Shown here in pieces: positions 6,290-7,848 of a stretch of DNA of 7,848 nt. The notes beneath the pieces were generated by a model, which saw nothing but the letters and a program-made list of their open reading frames with translations, had not been told where the DNA came from and made no database searches. The stretch lies in NCBI GenBank assembly GCA_903929065.1, contig CAIYTJ010000221.1:1-7848 (forward strand), in the 5' to 3' direction. Both the position numbers and the translations under genes were made by a program. The DNA comes from an uncultured Bacteroidales bacterium (lineage in GTDB: Bacteria > Bacteroidota > Bacteroidia > Bacteroidales > Paludibacteraceae). Positions within the stretch are counted from its first letter, which is position 1, and the number at the start of each line of letters is the position of its first letter.

Positions 6290-6595
6290 TTGAAAAAACG
6301 GGATATCCCGCTCCGAAAATCAATTTATACTGAATTCGAAAGCAACGTACGATTGTTCAAACGCATCTGCAGTAAATTCGAAAGCAACTGCAGTAAATTC
6401 GAAAGGCACGTGCGTTCGTTCAAACGCTTCTGCAGTAAATTCGAATGCATCTGCAGTAAATTCGAAAGGCACGTGCGATCGTTCGAACGCATCTGCAGTA
6501 AATTCGAAAGGCATGTGCGATCGTTCAAAAGCATCTGCAGTAAATTCGAACGCTTCTGCAGTAAATTCGAAAGGCACGTACGATTAAGAAAATGA
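6290..6595 (+). CDS. Doubtful heptapeptide-repeat ORF over the 21-bp array
   Basis: This open frame would encode 101 residues from a TTG start. After MKKRDIPLRKSIYTE it consists of 12 perfect heptads beginning Phe-Glu/Lys, of two types: FERHVRS-like and FKRICSK-like. The product would be strongly basic and rich in Phe and Cys. I do not recognise it. The 21-bp repeat has no stop in this frame or in two minus-strand frames, so openness alone is not evidence of translation. Some differences between units are silent (CAC/CAT, CGT/CGA), but others change residues. There is no convincing ribosome binding site: GGAAGG touches the TTG directly. I consider a non-coding array at least as likely. Confidence 0.22.
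   Translation: MKKRDIPLRKSIYTEFESNVRLFKRICSKFESNCSKFERHVRSFKRFCSKFECICSKFERHVRSFERICSKFERHVRSFKSICSKFERFCSKFERHVRLRK
6335..6586. repeat. 12-unit 21-bp tandem array centred on TTCGAA/TTCAAA
   Basis: TTCGAA or TTCAAA recurs at exactly 21-bp steps starting at 6335, 6356, 6377, 6398, 6419, 6440, 6461, 6482, 6503, 6524, 6545 and 6566, without any indel. Nine sites are the palindrome TTCGAA and three are TTCAAA (6356, 6419, 6524). Two unit tails are mixed: TGCAGTAAA (seven units) and GTGCGATCG-like (five units). These add further palindromes: CTGCAG, CACGTG and CGATCG. A period of 21 bp equals two helical turns, placing every site on the same DNA face, and also equals seven codons. The first and last units share the GTACGATT variant, marking the array edges. 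Units are not separated by unique spacers, so it is not a CRISPR. Confidence 0.92.
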
Positions 6596-6683
6596 CATAT
6601 AAATTATTTATTAATAGATAGTTGACTAATTTTCAAACAAGCGGTTTTAAAAAACGAGTATAAACAATTTAATTTTTAGTATT

Positions 6684-7610
6684 ATGACATCAAAACAAAG
6701 CAGCATTTATTCAATGCTAAGACGTGTGCTTTTATTTTTGAAAAAATTTTCAGATGTATTTACGGCACTTACAGTTATGAACGATCTGACAACAGAACTC
6801 GAAACGAATCTGAGTGAAATTGACACGTTCAGGGAACAACAGGCAACCGACATCACCGGCTTGCGGAAACAAAAAGACGTTTTACGGAAAACGGCTTATC
6901 AAAAGGCAGTGGAAATAAGCCATGCTATAATGGTATATGCCCGGATGATTGGTAATGAGGTGTTGGCCAATGAAATGTATTATAACGAATCGGATTTTAA
7001 AAGAATGTCCGACAATGAACTGGATACGGCACTGGGTGTGGTTTATAAATCGGCACTGGCTAACAAGGACAAACTGACGGCTTATGGTGTTACCGCTGAA
7101 AAAATAACGGATTACAAAGCAGCCATTGATGCATTTAAAGCGGCCATTGGAACACCCAAGGGCGGAACGATTGATAAAAAACAAAGCACTGACCAACTGG
7201 CTGTACTTTTTGACACTGAAATGGCGACCATCGATAAGATTGATTTGATGATGGATATGTTTAAGTTTACCAATCCGGCACTGTATAACGAATACCAGAA
7301 TAACCGTAAAATAATCTGGTTCTCGGGCTCGCTGATGGTGAATGGCTTTATTACTGATGCTGCAACGGGTGAAGGCCTGCCGGGTGTGAAAATGGAATTT
7401 ATGCTGGACCAAACACTGGTACTTGAAAAAACCACAGGCGTGGCCGGAGGCATGAACATTAAATCGCTGGATCCGGGTATTTATATGGTGAACCTTACGA
7501 AAATAGGGTACGTGCCGCTACAAATACAACTGAATGTGCCGGGCGATAACTTAGTGACGCTTACGGCAAGCATGACGAAAGAAATGCCGATTATGCCGGC
7601 GAGACAATAA
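6684..7610 (+). CDS. Helical protein with C-terminal carboxypeptidase-regulatory-like domain
   Basis: This is a 308-residue protein of unknown function. Residues about 8-205 are predicted to be mostly alpha-helical, including a charged, possibly coiled-coil segment (about 33-75). The stretch DKLTAYGVTAEKITDYKAAIDAF (129-151) resembles a helical family I have seen repeatedly in Bacteroidota genomes, though I cannot name it. Residues about 214-296 are a carboxypeptidase-regulatory-like beta-sandwich: VNGFITDAATGEGLPGVKMEF, then LDPGIYMVNLTKIGY. This domain usually occurs in exported proteins, yet there is no signal peptide, so the protein appears cytoplasmic or uses another exit route. The ATG at 6684 is the first in frame and is preceded by an AT-rich leader. 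The gene stands alone, follows the 21-bp array by about 100 bp, and ends in a strong terminator. Confidence 0.88.
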   Translation: MTSKQSSIYSMLRRVLLFLKKFSDVFTALTVMNDLTTELETNLSEIDTFREQQATDITGLRKQKDVLRKTAYQKAVEISHAIMVYARMIGNEVLANEMYYNESDFKRMSDNELDTALGVVYKSALANKDKLTAYGVTAEKITDYKAAIDAFKAAIGTPKGGTIDKKQSTDQLAVLFDTEMATIDKIDLMMDMFKFTNPALYNEYQNNRKIIWFSGSLMVNGFITDAATGEGLPGVKMEFMLDQTLVLEKTTGVAGGMNIKSLDPGIYMVNLTKIGYVPLQIQLNVPGDNLVTLTASMTKEMPIMPARQ

Positions 7611-7623
7611 TGACCCCCCAAAA

Positions 7624-7681
7624 CCCCTCCTCCCGCTTTCAGCGGTAGACTCCCCTTAAAAAGAGGAGAATTTAGAGAGGG
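7624..7681. repeat. Nested palindromic element after the last gene
   Basis: CCGCT (7633-7637) pairs with AGCGG (7641-7645). CTCCCCTT (7650-7657) pairs with AAGAGGAG (7661-7668) with one mismatch. Outer arms CCCTC (7625-7629) and GAGGG (7677-7681) enclose both. The result is a small cloverleaf-like fold. CCCCTCC...GAGGGG-type elements of this kind are, from memory, dispersed between genes in Bacteroidota; copy number cannot be judged here. Confidence 0.6.
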
Positions 7682-7690
7682 CTAATATAT

Positions 7691-7723
7691 GAGAGCAGGT
7701 GTGATGACTGCTCTCTTTTTTTT
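7691..7723 (+). terminator. Intrinsic terminator of the 308-residue gene
   Basis: GAGAGCAG (7691-7698) and CTGCTCTC (7708-7715) form a perfect 8-bp stem with a 9-nt loop, followed directly by eight T (7716-7723). It lies about 80 bp after the stop codon, beyond the nested palindrome. Confidence 0.9.
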
Positions 7724-7848
7724 GTGAACCATCAGACCCGGACAAGGTGTACTGGCCCCACAAACCACTTCAAAAGGGTTAAGCAAAACTAACATAAAAA
7801 ATGTTGATAATTTTTTTTTGAATGTGTAGTTAATGTAAATAATTGTTA
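7724..7848. other. AT-rich end of window, no gene seen
   Basis: AACAT (7791-7795) and ATGTT (7801-7805) form a weak hairpin around five A, and a run of nine T follows shortly after (7811-7819). This could be a weak terminator or simply AT-rich promoter DNA of a gene to the right. No start codon with a supported reading frame is visible before the edge. Confidence 0.35.

Noticed and set aside
6320..6577. Minus-strand repeat ORFs (FEFTADAFERSH-like heptads)
   Set aside because: Openness follows from a 21-bp unit lacking stops; no independent start signal or coding evidence.
6335..6586. CRISPR array
   Set aside because: Units are contiguous 21-bp near-identical repeats with no unique spacers and no cas gene nearby.

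Overview
The window reads as chromosomal DNA of a Bacteroidota bacterium, most likely of the Bacteroidales type. The evidence is a cell-surface protein with a SusC-like N-terminus and a type IX secretion (T9SS) sorting tail, a LytTR regulator with four membrane helices, carboxypeptidase-regulatory-like beta domains, an exact TAnnTTTG -7 promoter box, and little Shine-Dalgarno signal. Genes are few and spacers are long and rich in repeats, so this looks like an accessory or loosely packed region.

Layout. Positions 1-157 hold stacked inverted repeats, the first of which may continue past the left edge. Two minus-strand genes follow: an AT-rich lipoprotein with HEAT-like helices (158-1192), and a 623-residue secreted von Willebrand A (vWA) protein (1293-3164) with its own recognisable promoter near 3193-3223. 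A 419-bp divergent spacer contains a pseudoknot-like element and a GAAC-N4-GTTC dyad. It leads into a plus-strand SRAP/YedK-type protein (3584-4336) with a clear intrinsic terminator. The next spacer carries an unusual concentric palindrome (4518-4633) and precedes a membrane-bound LytTR regulator (4839-5696, possibly from TTG at 4782). Positions 5697-6289 show no convincing gene but contain three copies of a GGTGC-AGC-GCACC hairpin repeat. Positions 6335-6586 are a strict 12-unit, 21-bp tandem array centred on TTCGAA/TTCAAA. The last gene (6684-7610) encodes a helical protein with a C-terminal carboxypeptidase-regulatory-like domain, followed by a nested palindrome and a strong terminator.

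How the genes relate. Nothing shows that they form one pathway. The two minus-strand genes could be co-transcribed but encode different kinds of envelope protein. The SRAP, LytTR and 308-residue genes each look like separate transcription units, with terminators after the first and third. The most unusual material is non-coding: the two-tier palindrome with four TAAGGG/CCCTTA cores, and the 21-bp array whose period is two DNA helical turns and also seven codons. I did not find a recognisable defence, CRISPR, transposase or phage module.
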